The notes: a model not told the origin generated them from the letters alone. A DNA stretch of 64,000 nt from Stropharia rugosoannulata (GCA_028532985.1 JANCIK010000006.1:3472001-3536000); one strand, 5' to 3'. Shown: positions 33,874 to 46,765, counted from the first letter of the stretch. Translations and numbers: made by a program.

Positions 33874-34950
33874 ATGTCGCCATCAAAGGTATGCTTTGTT
33901 TCTGGTGCTAGCAGGGGATTAGGTGAGGCTGCTTCTTCCCGTTAATAACAATTTATATGTAATAGTAGATAGGGCTTGGGTTCATCAAGCAGATTCTTAC
34001 ATTATATGAATCTGCTTTTGTCTACGCCGGTGTACGCGACACTGGAAAATGCGCCGAGCTTGACTCATTGGGGGACATATATCCTGGTCGAATGAAAGTT
34101 GTAAAGTACATCTCTGGAGACATTGAAGGAAACGCTGCTCTCGCACAAGAGATCAAGATAAATCATGGGCGTGTAGACACTATAATAGCTAATGCAGGTC
34201 CGTCGACTCATTGCGCTTGCTCACCTCTATTTGATATTTAATGACTCCAAATTTATTATCAAGGAATATGCAACTCAATGGGTGGAACCGTAGATATTAC
34301 CGCAAATGAGATAAATGAGAGTTTCCAGGTAAGCTTTGACTTGCATATTGACTATTAATCCTCTTGCTAACTTACATGTCTTCTCATGATTTCAAGGTCA
34401 ACGTAACAGGAGCTATCGTTCTTTTCCAGGCCATGTATCAGTTGCTAAGGAAGAGCTCTTGCCCTCGCTTCATCCCAATCAGCAGTGCAAGCGGATGCAT
34501 TGACAATGCATTAATTGAGCTTCCTGTAGGGATGGTGAGCTACGGAGCAAGTAAAGCTGCACTGAACTGGGTTGCACGTAAAATGCACTTTGAGAATGAA
34601 TGGCTAGGTAAGTTGGCTTGAAGAAGTCGAGACTTCGCTAATATTTAAGCTACTACTGATTTGTCTACGAGCGTATAGTTGTGTTTCCTCTATCACCTGG
34701 ACCCGTAGACACTCAAATGTGTACGTCTCGCTTATTATTCTATCTCTTATACTCACTGTTAGTGTACGTAGTGCACCAGAATATTGAAGCAGATACCAGT
34801 GGCATATTCAAAAAGATGTCCGCAGACATCCTTAGTTTCCCCTCTCCGGACGAGACTGCCAAAAATCTACTCAAGATAATTAATGGTTCGTCGAGGGAGA
34901 CAGAAGGTGGCCAATTTGTGCATGTCGATGGGACAAGACTGTTATGGTAG
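33874..34950 (+). CDS. short-chain dehydrogenase/reductase (SDR)
   Basis: Six exons (33874-33922, 33973-34197, 34264-34328, 34397-34607, 34679-34720, 34772-34950) join in frame to 256 aa. The NAD(P)-binding motif is VCFVSGASRGLGLGFI, followed by IIANAG, the catalytic Ser in ISSASG and Tyr/Lys in VSYGASKAALNW, then PLSPGPVDTQM. This is a classical SDR of normal length. The arrangement resembles fungal proteins of the C-factor/YCIK-like type, but substrate cannot be told. The final exon encodes a region that usually shapes the substrate pocket. It stands alone between thiolase and glucanase, with no biosynthetic cluster around it. Confidence 0.88.
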
Positions 34951-35325
34951 GAGGTGCTATTTATTGAAGATGGTCGCGCGGCGTAGAACACCTACGATCT
35001 ACACAAACAACTACGGAAAGCATTGTTAAAATACTAATTGAAGGGATTCCAAATGCGATACAAAGTATAGATAGTACCCAATGTGATTGAATTAATTTAC
35101 TATTAGTCCAGGTGGGGAATGATGGTCGTATGATATAAAAAGTCCAAAGGTATATACAAAGCAGGTCATGCTCATAAAAGACACCGCGTATATTAACAAA
35201 AGAAGGGACGATGATGCGTAGTCATCACAGTAGGTATAAATATGTCCGAAGTGTGACAAGAGCCACACAAGCTTAAATGCCATTCTATGTCCGATGCGCC
35301 ATGCTACAGAAGGAAAAGAAAGCCA
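34951..35325. other. gene-free stretch
   Basis: 3' flanks of two convergent genes (SDR on plus, glucanase on minus). Nothing else seen. Confidence 0.5.
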
Positions 35326-38053
35326 TCATGATGAAGGGGGCGGGGTGATCACAGCTGGTACAGCTGCATCGGTTCCGCCTGAGCATCCTGTGGGGATAGC
35401 GGCGCTCTGGGCATCCCAAGGATCCGGATAGGTACAACCTGAAATTGGCGTAGGTCCAGGTTGGACGTCGTTGGCGTTAAACCATCCATCGCCGCCCTTG
35501 ACCGTCTTGCCACTAAGGTCAGTGTATGTAGGCTCAACAAGCGTTGCTATGGTCCCAGTGGAGGTGTACACAGGGAGGTTAGTCACCGGTGTTCCCTGCA
35601 GGCTGACGGGGGGCCATGGGTACTGTGCGGTTTTGGAGGCAGCGATGACACCGGCTTGGGCACCGCCTGTCATCCAAGACTCGAAGGTGCCGTCGAAGTT
35701 CGGTCCTGAAGGCGCACCACATTTTCCGATAGCGGTTCTAGGGTCGAGCGGCATCCATCCTTGAGCGAGCCCGAGAGAGTAGGACCACAATGGAGATCCG
35801 ATTACACCGGTCTTGGAGGAGGGTGTAACCTGAAGTGAGAGTCAGGATAAATATAAATTGCCACCGTAGATGAAGCAGAAAAATATACCTTCCACGTCCA
35901 GAAGAACCAGTCGCGGAGCGCGTCCATAGAAGCCTCTGCAAAGGCCTGGATACCGGCTTTGGTTCCGTCGGTCCAATTGGAGGAGTCTTGCCAGAGGGGA
36001 CAATTGGCCGACGATGGTTGTACGTTAATTCCAAGAAGATAGAGTCCGCAATCGTTGAATGAATTGCTCCATTCACCAGCGAAGGTGATACCAAATGTGT
36101 TTCGGCTACAAATGTAGTTATCGGTAAATGCATTACGAAGAAATAAGAGCTAGAACCCACCTCGTGTTGTAGGATGAGGCCCATCTGGTACACGCCGCTG
36201 CAGGCCATGTACCCCCTGCTTCTGGTCCAACGCCCGTGTCGATTGGTGCAGTGCTTACTGGGGTATCAAAAGCGAAGTACGGATGCTGGTCCAGAGCTAA
36301 ACGATCAGCGCCAGTCAAGAAGTCGGAGAAGGAATCCAATCCCTGGAAACCATCGTGAAGACTGATAACAGGCCCTTTGCCTTCGCCTATTCCTGTTATT
36401 CCCCGAAGTTGGTTGTACATTTCGACGTAGCTGAAATCGTGAATTCGGTTAATTTTAATCAGACATAAAAAGACCGTTGAGATATGAAACTCACAAGCTT
36501 CGTAGCTCGGTCTTCCCAATATTGGCGATACGGGCTTCATTGATAACGCCAAACACTAGCACAACGTCTTTCCACTCGGGTTGAGAAATGAACTCTGTGA
36601 TGATACGAATGTAGTTCATTGCACGTTGAGCGTTCGCAATACCCATAGTTCCCATCATGAAATTAATTGTATCGATGCTACCGAGCTTGCCGGAATGATT
36701 GTAGCCTGCACCGTGAGTCCGTATGTCAGCCCTAACGGTGAGTGCATTGAATAATGCACTAACCGCTCTGGGAACCTGGAATGGTATGGAGATCCAGCTT
36801 AACACGAATTCCATACTTTCTACACCACTGGAACGCTTGCACGATGTATCTATATATGCCCCACATTATGAAGGTTTGGCATTGAGGCTGGGAATCGACT
36901 TACTTCCACGAGGTTTTGGCGAGGAAGGGCTCATTCCCCCAGGTATCGATTGCCCAAAATGGTATGGGTATCCTGACCCAGTTGAGTCCGGCTGCGGCAA
37001 TAGCAGCAATATCTTGTTCCGTCTACATTGGGATGAGGTAAATACATTGTACAGAACAACATAGTAGCGAGACTCACGATGAATGTCTTGTAGTGTTCTT
37101 CAAGCTGGTTGAGGCCACCGTTGGCGGTATCAGCCGCCATCAGTTCACTCAACGTCCATTCATCCACGGCACCAGGATACCGTTCAAAGATCTCGGGGCT
37201 GATGAAAGGCTCAAGCACAAACCATCCCCCAAGGTTAACTCTACATGTTTCAAGAAACTGTATAAGCAATAGGATATCTTATACACAGAGTCTACTCACC
37301 CGTAAATACGGTTATTGCCGTAGTCCCAGCTCTTGTTGAGAGGAGGAGTCCACGAATTGGGATAAGCGTTGTTGTTGTAAGGATCGTTCGGATCGGAGTA
37401 CCCTGCAGTACGCCAGTTAGATATTGTGCAACGCAGCGACCAATAATTTCATGACCGCTCAAGTAGGACTGGCACCTACAGATTCCTCCAAAGTTGTTTT
37501 TGTAAGTGAATGATGTGCCGTCGCCCAATTTGATCGTGGATCCGTCGCCTCCAGTGACAGCATCTCTTTGTGCAGTTGACGATGATGTCGGTTGGCCAGC
37601 AGTGCTCGTTCTTGTTGAAGTAGGAGAATGATTGTTAGCGATTGCTTCAGCTGAGTTGTTGTCCTTGGGCTTGATAACTTTGAAGTACACCGGAACCACG
37701 ACAGCGGCAGCAATGACGATCAACAAGAGAAGAGCTAATACAGGAAGCACCCAAGGTCGCCGCCGACTTGATTTTGGTGGCGCTGCAGCTGTTCCCTCCG
37801 GTCCGGATGCGTCGTGGTACTCTTCATCTTTAAATGCAAGGAGTGCGCCGGATTCTGAGCGCTCGCTGTAGGGAGTGCCGGGAATTGTAGACGTCCGTGG
37901 CGATTGTGGATAAGTTGATTCGTCCGCAGAAAGAAATGGTCGTCGTGGCTCCTGTAACATAGGGGAGGGAGGTTCATCTTCTGCAGGTAAAGGTGTGTTG
38001 GCTGCGTGGCCCACAGACTGTCCCGACACCACGGAAAACGGTCGATCCGCCAT
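35326..38053 (-). CDS. glucan 1,3-beta-glucosidase, GH5, type II membrane protein
   Basis: Multi-exon minus-strand gene. About 110 cytosolic residues rich in Ser/Pro (starts MADRPFSVVSGQS) precede one membrane segment (VLPVLALLLLIVIAAAVVVP), then a Ser/Thr-rich stalk and the GH5 domain: YGVNLGGWFVLEPFISPEIF, AAAGLNWVRIP, GYNHSGKLG, VFGVINEARI (acid/base Glu), DQHPYFAF and ITFAGEWSNSFNDC (nucleophile Glu), with a C-terminal extension ending PAVITPPPSS. Both catalytic glutamates are present. Members (CAZy GH5_9, exo-beta-1,3-glucanases) trim cell-wall beta-1,3-glucan. The membrane anchor places the enzyme at the cell surface or in the secretory pathway, as in other basidiomycete homologues. The C-terminus extends past the usual GH5 end. 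Confidence 0.92.
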
Positions 38054-39587
38054 ACCTGTGGATTCAGAAGGAGGAAGGAAGGAAAGCCAGGAACAATTTT
38101 ACCCCCGAAGGTGTCTTTAAGTCGTAAGAGTCCATATGCGGCCCTACACCCCGCGCGCATCGCTATCTCGGGTCCTGACCCAGGATATTCTCTTGGCACA
38201 GGTCCACGGCAGACAACCATCTCCAGCAGACAATCATCTCCAGAACCAAAGAATACCGTACAATAATTGACTGTTTTATTCGGTTTTGTTTCTAAACCTG
38301 TATTTTAGGACTATTCTTCGTTGGAAGACTGAGTTTAGCTGCAACGATGAAAATGATCACGGTAATCCAATAGAAATTTCAATGGCCGTTTGATGTTGCG
38401 TGCGGCCTAGGTTCGCTTAGCGCATGGGTGCCACGGACATGGCCCATGGCTGATCCTGGCTGATCACAGGCAAGCTAATGCGAGACCGTAGCTGCCCGTA
38501 GCCTTGCATGCCATTGCTTGTTATTGACATAAATCTGAGCCGCGACTTCTCCACAACGTGCATGAGGTCAGTCCGTAATATTCTCTATATGTGAATGACC
38601 GTGAACAAAGGCTGCGTTCGTAACATTCAAACCAAATTCAACAACATGGGTTACTGTCCGAAGCTCCGGCAACAGTGTTTCAGGATCAGCAGTCCTGCAA
38701 AATCACAGTCAGAATGTATTCTCTAGAGAACCTATGCATGAACATAGCTTCGAGGTCACTTTCAAAGATGACTTGCGCCACCGATATGACAGGCAGCTTG
38801 GCTCCATCCACCCTTTTTGTACACCTTGGCAATCTTACCTCTGAAGAATTCGCCGCAAAACGTTCAGAGTAGCAGAATGATCTTGTTCGCCTAGCTCCAA
38901 TATATGTACAGGATGTTCATGTTTTGTAGCTTATGCTCCGAGCTTAAGAGTCAACGACAGTTGAACGTTGAAGAGCAAGCTTGCGCGCGCCGCAAACGAT
39001 TCAGATGCGCCAAGATGCGGTGTTTACACGCCGCCGCTCAGGTTTGTCTCAGAGTACATACTTTCAGCACTCAGCAGACCCTTTGCGTGATTAATATCAT
39101 AGCCCGGATAAATGCATTTTACTGGAATTTTACGCTCACCGTATATACTATAAACATTGCAGTAATCGTTCGTCGTGTACTTCTAAGTATTCTGCCAGGT
39201 CATATATCACTAGGCTCACTAGGGTACACTTCTGCAACGCTTTTGTATCTCAGTAGCGTTACTTGAGCAGTATTATACAGAGCCCAATTATCTTGAAGTA
39301 CCTTGGACGTCGGTTTGAAGTGGAGAAATCAAGGTGGTAAGTTGGTGGTAAAAGTCAAGTCACGGTCGAGTTTCAGTCACATTTGGACTTTGTGACAACA
39401 CGCGTTGGCGTGACTATCTCTTGCTATTCTCGGATCATTGACTGCTCTGGCAACGGCTCAACAACGGCTTTTTGATTACTTTTCAAGAACTTCTACCTTG
39501 TTTCTGCCAAACAGACACTCTCTGGAGCCTGAAACTCAACATAGCTGCAGAAATATCCTGATAATATCCAAACAGAAGACACGTGTT
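38054..39587. other. gene-free stretch
   Basis: About 1.5 kb between the divergent glucanase and F-box genes. Open frames are short and without splice context. Holds both promoters; no other structure seen. Confidence 0.5.
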
Positions 39588-42342
39588 ATGGATCCGCACG
39601 ATGTGCCAACCACGTCGCCACCTAGTCAAGAACGCGTAAATCACGACATACGCGACTTCTTCTCTCGTGCGAAGGAAACATCGAAAAAGACGCCGCAGAA
39701 GAAAATGATTACGTCGGAAAATGGACGCGATTTGGCCCTCCAGCCACCGCCAGCGAAGAGGGTGAAGCGGGAAAGTTCAGGGGATTCGAATTCACTTCTT
39801 GCAGTTTCAAGGGCGAGCGCTCGCAATTCACGCGCGAAGCTGAGGTTACTGGTATCGATGCCTCTGGACATACTATATGAGGTGAGTGGTTGCGAAAGAA
39901 TGGCTTGTGGGCCTTGTTCAACGCGTCGTATACAGATATTTTGCCATCTCATGCCGCTGGATATTCTCCGCCTTTCCAGAACGACGAAAGAACTCAGGAG
40001 GCTTCTACTTCATCGTTCGGCTAGCGGTGTGTGGAGGGCAGCTTTAAATAGCGTACCGAAGCTCCCAGCCTGTCCAGATGACGCGAGTTTACCATTTTGG
40101 ACGAATTTGGTGTTTGACGCTCATTGTCATGTAAGTGACTTGTTCTTCCTACTGCACGCATGCTTAAAACACGGCCCAGAACTGTCTGACTACCAATGTG
40201 AAGAGGTTTAACTTTCACCTTCGCACTCGGCTTTGCAATCGGTGCTCAAAAATAAGGTAGGCATATGGCCATCCTATCAATGCAAACATTTTATTGACAT
40301 TGGGGAAGGCTGCTTCCTGAGTCGAACTTCAAGGCAGAAACGAAAGAAAATAAACTGATACTGAACTGCATACCCTTCAGTCATTGGAACGGCAGTTTTG
40401 AAAAGTTCTGTACAGTTGCTGACCGCGATCGGTTTGTGGAAGAGATGAAAGATGGGCCGATAATGGCGAGTTTTGTCGAGGAAAAGCAGCGGTTGTTAAA
40501 AGAGCGTATAGCGGTAAGGTATATCACGTATCGAGACAATTCCTTACTCATATGTACCAGCATACTCGCCTTTGTAAAGTCTGGTTCAAAGCGGCAGAGT
40601 TTGAGCGAGAGCAAGAGCTTGAAGATATCAGAGAACGACGCGCAGAATTGTACGTTTTATATCACTGTGAATTCAATCTATTCACTCGTAACTTTTCTAG
40701 TATACGTGCTAAATTAATCGACATGGGATACGAACTCGAGCTGCAGTTTTTGGACGGTCTAGAACAAAACATCTGTGCTATCGTGCCCGTCCCAAATATC
40801 TACTGTTTCTATGACCACCCTCTCGTTAGGCAGTCTAAACTCCTGACCGAAAAGTGTGAGTCTTCATCTTGTTTTCGTGATTAATACTGACAACTGTTCC
40901 CCAGCGTGGATCAAGATCAAAGATGACATTGAAATTTACATGCGTTCGGCCACCCAGTTGAGGTTACAGAACGCTCGCTGCGCTCTCATCGATAAACGTC
41001 GCACAATCGCTCATGCCATGTACAATGCGTGGAGAGTACGCCCGGAAAATATGGCCCGCCACCCACCCGGCCTGCTGCCACTGCCTAACGCAGCCGATAT
41101 TCTCGACTTCATCTCACTTAAGAGCATTATCGGCTCAACAGACGACAACGAGGTCCACATCAACCGACGTCTGGAAAGCTACTTTGCAACAGATATACAA
41201 AGGGATGTCAGAATGTGGCAGGTCGACTGTGTACACGAGCTCGCATTGCAAGCATCTGGAAGCCGAGCTCTGGAAACAGTGCCGCTACGGCTCAGCTTCG
41301 GTTGTTACTGGCATGGAGAACAGGGTCATTCACAAGGATTGGCTTACCTCGAACGGGCTGTTGTCGTTTTTCGGTGCAAGAATAAATATATCCACTGGAC
41401 CTATGAGGAAAAGCGGCTACGTATGGACGTCGTCTATCCTCCGGGGACAGATATACAAGCGGCTGTTCAAGAGGCGTCTTTTGCGGAGACACACGCGCCG
41501 ATTATGTGGTACCCGCAATTCCTCCATCATGTCTGCACGTCAACGGGCGACCGTGCATACCATGAACGCCTGTTCGGTACATCTCACACGTTGTGCACAG
41601 GGGAGCATCTCAAAGGAACGAAACAAGTACCGTGGAATCAGGACCACCTTGAGTTCGACGAGAAGGCATCCCGAATAGTCCGCAATATATTGGAAGCGTG
41701 TGGCATGAATTGGAAGACTACCACGACGAAGCAGCTTGATGACTGCGACCCACGGCTGGTGTGCTTGAAATGCACTTGGGGTAGCCGTTGTGATGGCGAG
41801 CGCACTGTCCGCGTATGGAGTTGGCGCGATGCGGTGCGTCACAACTTAAATCAGTTGCTATTGACTGATAACTGTTTACTGTGTAGGTCCAGCACTGCAT
41901 TTCCGCCCATTTTGGGAATGGCTTGGTCACTTGGGAGTGTATCTCTGAGGCAGACACGGTTGAAGCTCGGCTCCTTGAAGATGTCGAGCGCACGCGCCGC
42001 AACTTCCATCCTGAAGTCTCAATGAAACGGTGGAGATGCATGGCGTGCCGCTTCACACGTGATGACTGTGGTCGCATGTCCTGGACCTCATTACAGGAAC
42101 ATTTCTCAAATAAGCCGTAAATCATTACCCCGCTTTTATTGAATCTAATAACTGATGGCCTTTTTAGTGACCATGGCGCGGCTGAGCAAATGACTGGCAA
42201 GGAAAATATTCTGTATTATAAGGATATGGATAGCTTTCCTATAGAGGGTCCACCGGTGAAAATGAAACCCTCTACGGTGTCCCCCTCACTATACCCAAAT
42301 TATAGAACGACCATGCTTAGAGCAGTCTGTTCTTCTCCATAA
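39588..42342 (+). CDS. F-box domain protein
   Basis: At least eight exons on the plus strand. The ATG at 39588 starts a Lys/Ser-rich disordered region, followed by the F-box MPLDILYE|IFCHLMPLDILRLSR across an intron after 39879, then RRLLLHRSASGVWRAAL and the Cys pair region DAHCHNCLTTNV, RLCNRC that many agaricomycete F-box proteins carry. A long charged helical part and a C-terminal region with WRCMACRFTRDDC follow, ending at 42342. The F-box binds Skp1 in SCF ubiquitin ligases; the rest would select substrates. Such proteins are a greatly expanded family in agaricomycetes, and this one's target cannot be guessed. The intermediate exons near 40200-40520 are approximate. Confidence 0.8.
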
Positions 42343-42733
42343 AACCTATTTTTCTCCTGTCTAACCGTTTTTTTCATCGTAGAGTACATATTCAATAGTC
42401 CTATTTTAACTGTCTCCGGGGTCCGAAGGAGTCGATCTAATTCCTATAGATGCAAGTAATTCTAAATTCTCCGGTAGAGCCGGAGGCAAGTTGAGGTATA
42501 TGCATTCGACATGACTCCAATATTCACAACAGTAACGACAATAGCGCCCGTAAATGTTATGATTCTTCCCATCATTCTCACTCTGACAAGTTCTTAAATC
42601 CATAAATATTCTGAATAAGGGGCCTTCGCTAATCTCATTGAGCGCTTGCAGACGCTCCACGACATGACAATATGCACGAGCACTTACATCTGCGATCAGT
42701 ATCGTGCATGCCGGTGATTGTACTCTACATATG

Positions 42734-43000
42734 TACTCGTGCCGAACATAAGTTTCCGGACACCACGTGGTCTTATGCATCTTGAGAGGCTGAATGATTT
42801 AGCTTTCCTGTGGCTTGCATGGCACCAATAAATCGATTTCTTTTTGGAGTATCATGATTGGTGTGTGAGCTCTTTACTGGAGTCATTATAAGTAAAGCAG
42901 GTAAGTGGTTAAGTCGTGACTGCGACATAAATATGAATCACCACTCTTTCCAATGCGCGGGAGTCACGTGGTGTCCGGAAACTTATGTTCGGCACGAGTA
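42734..43000. mobile_element. MITE-like element, 267 bp, TA-flanked perfect inverted repeats
   Basis: The 36-base segment at 42734-42769 (starting TACTCGTGCCGAACATAAG) is repeated exactly as its reverse complement at 42965-43000, ending in GGCACGAGTA. The element therefore begins and ends with TA, the target duplicated by Tc1/mariner (Stowaway-type) elements. The interior has no meaningful coding capacity. Confidence 0.55.
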
Positions 43001-43317
43001 TAACAACGTCCGGTTCAGTATTCCACTCTGTGGCGTGCAATGTAACTCATCTATACCCATTGCAATAATTGTCATAATCTCTGGGATCTCCGAACATATC
43101 CCGTTTCTAAGTTTGTGTAACCTCGGATCCGAAGGGTCAAGCAAATGTCGGAAAAGAGGTTATTTCGAATTCACAGCTACCGGATCATGTGAGAAACTAC
43201 TCATTTCACTCTGGAGGGTGCTGTCCGATAGGTCAATAACTGAATATGTTGTGGGGCGTCTACATTTCTTTCAAAAGATGTACATATTTCTGGGCACATA
43301 TCTTGCAAGTACCGGTC

Positions 43318-43325
43318 TATAAAAA
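43318..43325 (+). promoter_or_regulatory. TATA box of peptide member 10
   Basis: TATAAAAA about 140 bases upstream of the ATG at 43466. Confidence 0.45.
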
Positions 43326-43465
43326 GCTCGCTTATTAACACCCACTTAAGCCCCGCCGATGATAGAGCAGAATGAGATATAAGAGCTTGCCTGGTACCAA
43401 TGATACATCGTCAGTTTGCAACCCCTTGCATCTTTGAAGGTTCAAACTCCAAACTTTGAAACAAT

Positions 43466-43918
43466 ATGAAGATCGCTACCCTCTCGTTTGCCATTTGCGT
43501 CGCGCTTTTCTCCAGCGCGAGCGCTACGCCCACTCCTCAAGGAGGCCCAGTCATCTTTGAGTGTAAGTTTTGTTCGAAATAGTTTAGTTAAATTGTGACT
43601 AATAAATGGAAATAGGTGCCGGTCCGAATGTGCGTTTTTGGACTGTTACTTCTAACACCGCTTTTGACTGACGCGCTATACATTTACTGCGACGCCAGAA
43701 CATGGTCTGTGAGTACTAAAAACATGTCTTTCAAGAGTTCAGAAGCTGACTGGGTTTAAAGGCCCTTCCCAGTTCCACTGCTGCCCCCCTGATCAAATCA
43801 CTTTCCCAAGCGGACAGTAAGTCGTGACCGAAATGTCAATCCGATATACCAACGATATACTAATCTGCTCTGCATACATAGCTGCTACCCGATTGGCACT
43901 GCCTGCCCTGGGGCGTAA
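43466..43918 (+). CDS. small secreted cysteine-rich peptide (member 10)
   Basis: Five exons: 43466-43562, 43616-43629 (14 bases), 43699-43708 (10 bases), 43762-43816 and 43882-43918, giving 70 aa. Signal peptide (starts MKIATLSFAICVALFSSASA), TPTPQGGP spacer like that of the gene at 10764, and six cysteines: CAGPNNMVCPSQFHCCPP and GHCYPIGTACPGA. The framework is C-x7-C-x5-CC-x11-C-x6-C. This copy lies 30 kb from the main cluster yet keeps all four intron positions and both microexon sizes, which argues for an old, constrained gene structure. Function unknown. Confidence 0.8.
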
Positions 43919-45516
43919 GCTTCAGATGAGCGAACATAATGCATCTCTGAGTTAGGAGTCGTAGAAGGAGGTCTAATGAATGCGTTATTTGCGTATCGCT
44001 AATGTGTACTAACTGCAATTGAACTGCATTACCCTCCCTTATATACTACTCAACGAGTGTAAACATGGTACCGGTTACCTCTAAATGGTGTGAAGTGAAG
44101 CCTATCGCACTAATGGGGTAGTGGTAACCTGGGTCGTTGCCATTCAAAGTGGATAACTCGACCCGCCGGGAGTTCAATTCTCTCTTAGTGCATTAATTCA
44201 ACATGATGCATTTAACATGATTCGACCACCGGATGTAGAGATGATTGATGAAGTGTGGTCATTTTTAAAAAAAAATCTCTGTACCGCATGAACAGCCGAT
44301 GTCTGGAAACGACAGAGTTCATTCACTGTTATATATTTATTATTGATGATTCTAATTGTTCTTTCTGCTTGTATGAGTCTGGACTCTGGAGTTTCGCGCG
44401 ACCTAAGAATAATATTTTTCCCGCTTACCCGACTCGGAGATCCCGTAAGTACTATGTACTCTACATGTAATTACTTCGCTCCAAGCTAGAAAAAAATACT
44501 CCACTAGTAGTTGGTTTTCACTTGGATTTTACTCTTCCTTAAATTAATTGGCGTACTTTTATTGTTCACTCTCTTTTGGCAACATCAAGGTTTGCGTTAG
44601 GTTTGCGAACCACAGGCCGAACCCGCCTCGTGACTATCCGTCTTCGCGGATCAAAATATCTCATTTCCTCGTGGCGCCGAGCTTGCCGTACCTAGATTTC
44701 ATTACGGAGGTCTTCGGAGGTGGATGGTGCTGGGGAGGGAACACCGGTTGATTGTCTGTCGACAGAAGTCAATGTAATAATGCACTGAACGTATTATACG
44801 AGAGAGGACTGTGTTTATGGATAAGTGAAGATGTCTTATCTTTGGTTTGGTTTTTGTCTCAAAGCTTGTGTCGGGACGCAGCGGCTGGTGTTTTATATAA
44901 CTCCGATCCACACAGGCTAAATGGTACCTGCATGTGGGTCAAGGCAATTTGTCAGTTCATCTCTGGTCATTCCTACGGGACATAACGGATTGACACTACT
45001 GAGGCCTGAGGCTTAACTCGCTAAACCAGAGCCGGTGCAGCATCACGGACTTGTTACAGATTATGACATCAAGGTATGGTCGACGCACTCGGATAATATT
45101 ATTATGATTTCACGAGTGCGGACCTTCAATGACGCTGTTCTACGAAATCGAAGGCGATTAGCCAGCAAAGCAAGAGTAAGAGGTACATATGTCAGTTCTT
45201 ACTAGGGTTCTACATAGAATTTTATGAGTGTCAGCCGCACTTCGTGAAAACCGTCGGAGTCGCACAAACTTGGCGCCGGACAACCAAATCGGAAGGTCTG
45301 TGGTCTATTTATAGAAATGTTTTTTATCTTGCCGCCGTGCGCATCCGCGACTCGTGGAGACACGCGCTCGGCCTCGGACGGTTTGGCATATAAAGCCAGT
45401 CTCAGATCATATAATCTCCCACTTCGTTGCTGAAGTGAACCCCCTCACCCGATTGCTCGACCATTTTTTGGTGCCTCTCCCTACTTGGTCTTTGATAACT
45501 TCCCACTTCATTACCA
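43919..45516. other. gene-poor stretch containing a tRNA gene
   Basis: Apart from the tRNA-Gly at 44107-44192 nothing is supported. Open frames at 44548-44985 are short and without splice context. Confidence 0.5.
44107..44192 (+). tRNA. tRNA-Gly(GCC) with a short intron
   Basis: A full cloverleaf folds by eye: acceptor stem GCACTAA/TTAGTGC (7 pairs), D-stem GGGT/ACCT, anticodon stem GGTCG/CGACC, T-stem GGGAG/CTCTC with loop TTCAATT, and discriminator A. The anticodon loop TTGCCA gives GCC (glycine). About 15 bases after position 37 (starting TTCAAAGTGG) are read as the usual tRNA intron site. Splice boundaries could shift by a base. Confidence 0.8.
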
Positions 45517-46331
45517 ATGGCACCAAGTGAGCGTCTCAGCGTGCTTTCCGTCTGCAATTGTGCTAACCTTCTCGAAATCGCGACTTCAGAAAGAAAGGGA
45601 GATGACAAGCCGGACAACCGTGCATTTGTCCCATGTTTCCGGAGCTACCTCTACCTGTCGATATTCATCCTGATCTTCTGCCTCAGTAAGTCAATCTTTC
45701 TGGACGCTGGTCTGTAGTATCTGTGATGCGTGTGGGGCTGACAGTTTTTTGTTTTCTTCAGCCTGTGTGGAACTCGGTCTTGTGTCGCAACAGATCCACC
45801 GATACGGACGTTACGCTGAAAACTATGCGTCTCTGCAGTACAAGAACACGATTGGTCTCAACCTGTGCGCATGCTTGATTTCCTTGCTTTTGTGCCTCGG
45901 ACACAACTGGTTAGCCCTCGGTGGTAAGAGAGGTTTATTGTTCTCAGGGCATTGATCTGATAGGTCTGCTAGGAACGATGTTCTTCTCTCTTGTCCTTGC
46001 TATCTTCTTCGGCGTTGTTGGTGGTGTTTTCCGCGTTACTACCCCATTCAGAGGGACTCATTGCGGAAGGGGTCCCGAATGGTACCCGGACAACTGGAAG
46101 CCGTACTACAAGGAGTGCAGCCGCATCGTGACTATGGAAGCCGTCGCATGGTCTCTTTGTACGTCGGTTTCACGAGCTCTGTGCTGGTGACAATTACTGA
46201 TTTGGATTGAAGGGGGTTTGTACATCATTCTAATGTTTGGAACTTTCTTCTACATGTTCCGCATTACCGCAAGGCGCATACCTGGACGTTACTACCAATC
46301 TCACAGCCGCGAAATCCCTTCGCTCGTGTAG
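45517..46331 (+). CDS. four-helix membrane protein, MARVEL-like
   Basis: Four exons (45517-45685, 45762-45923, 45964-46158, 46213-46331) give 214 aa. Four hydrophobic helices are visible: YLYLSIFILIFCLTCVELGL, IGLNLCACLISLLLCLGHNW, LLGTMFFSLVLAIFFGVVGG and SLWGLYIILMFGTFFYMF. Charged N- and C-termini would both be cytosolic. The loop between helices 3 and 4 (YPDNWKPYYKECSRIVTMEA) contains conserved-looking Cys and aromatic residues. The topology and size resemble fungal MARVEL-domain proteins, which organise membrane sub-domains, but I cannot assign a specific family member. Confidence 0.75.
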
Positions 46332-46765
46332 ATACATCTGCTACTTTTCTATGAACTTGGAAAGGAGCTGTACCATCGTTCTCCAAAAAAAATTGAGTCC
46401 GTTTGGATTACTACCGCCTTCGTTCTTTTATGACAACCCTCCTACCTAATGGATTAATCTTCCTCACTTCGTTTTGCTTTGTCTAATTTTTCATGCTTTT
46501 TTGTCATTGGTTATTCAACGTACTAGACTATGATACATCGATATTTTCATCGTAGTAGACGACTTATTAACGTTCAACGTTATTAACTCTGCCAATTTAA
46601 ATCACTGTAAGGACTTGACTGAGCGAAAATATTAGATAAAAGTACGTTTCGGTAAGAATTATGTAGATATCCAGCTTATTGAGATACCCGAAATCAGTCT
46701 TGAAATAGTAAATGTTAAAACTACTACAGTCTTGGGTACATGAGGCACCACTAGTAACACATAAT
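46332..46765. other. gene-free stretch
   Basis: 3' flanks of two convergent genes. AT-rich, nothing else seen. Confidence 0.5.

Larger units (their letters stand above)
42343..43465. other. gene-poor stretch with MITE-like element
   Basis: A minus-strand frame of 124 codons (42406-42780, contains RYCRYCCEYWSHVECIYLNL) is convergent with the F-box gene and may be an exon or relic, but its first codons fall inside the inverted-repeat arm at 42734. No other gene seen. Confidence 0.35.

Noticed and set aside
33874..38053. Secondary-metabolite cluster (SDR next to glucanase and thiolase)
   Set aside because: No synthase, P450 or regulator is present; the genes belong to unrelated pathways.
42858..43322. 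154-codon plus-strand frame as a paralogue of the 42406-42780 frame
   Set aside because: The shared peptide comes only from the inverted-repeat arms; the rest does not align.
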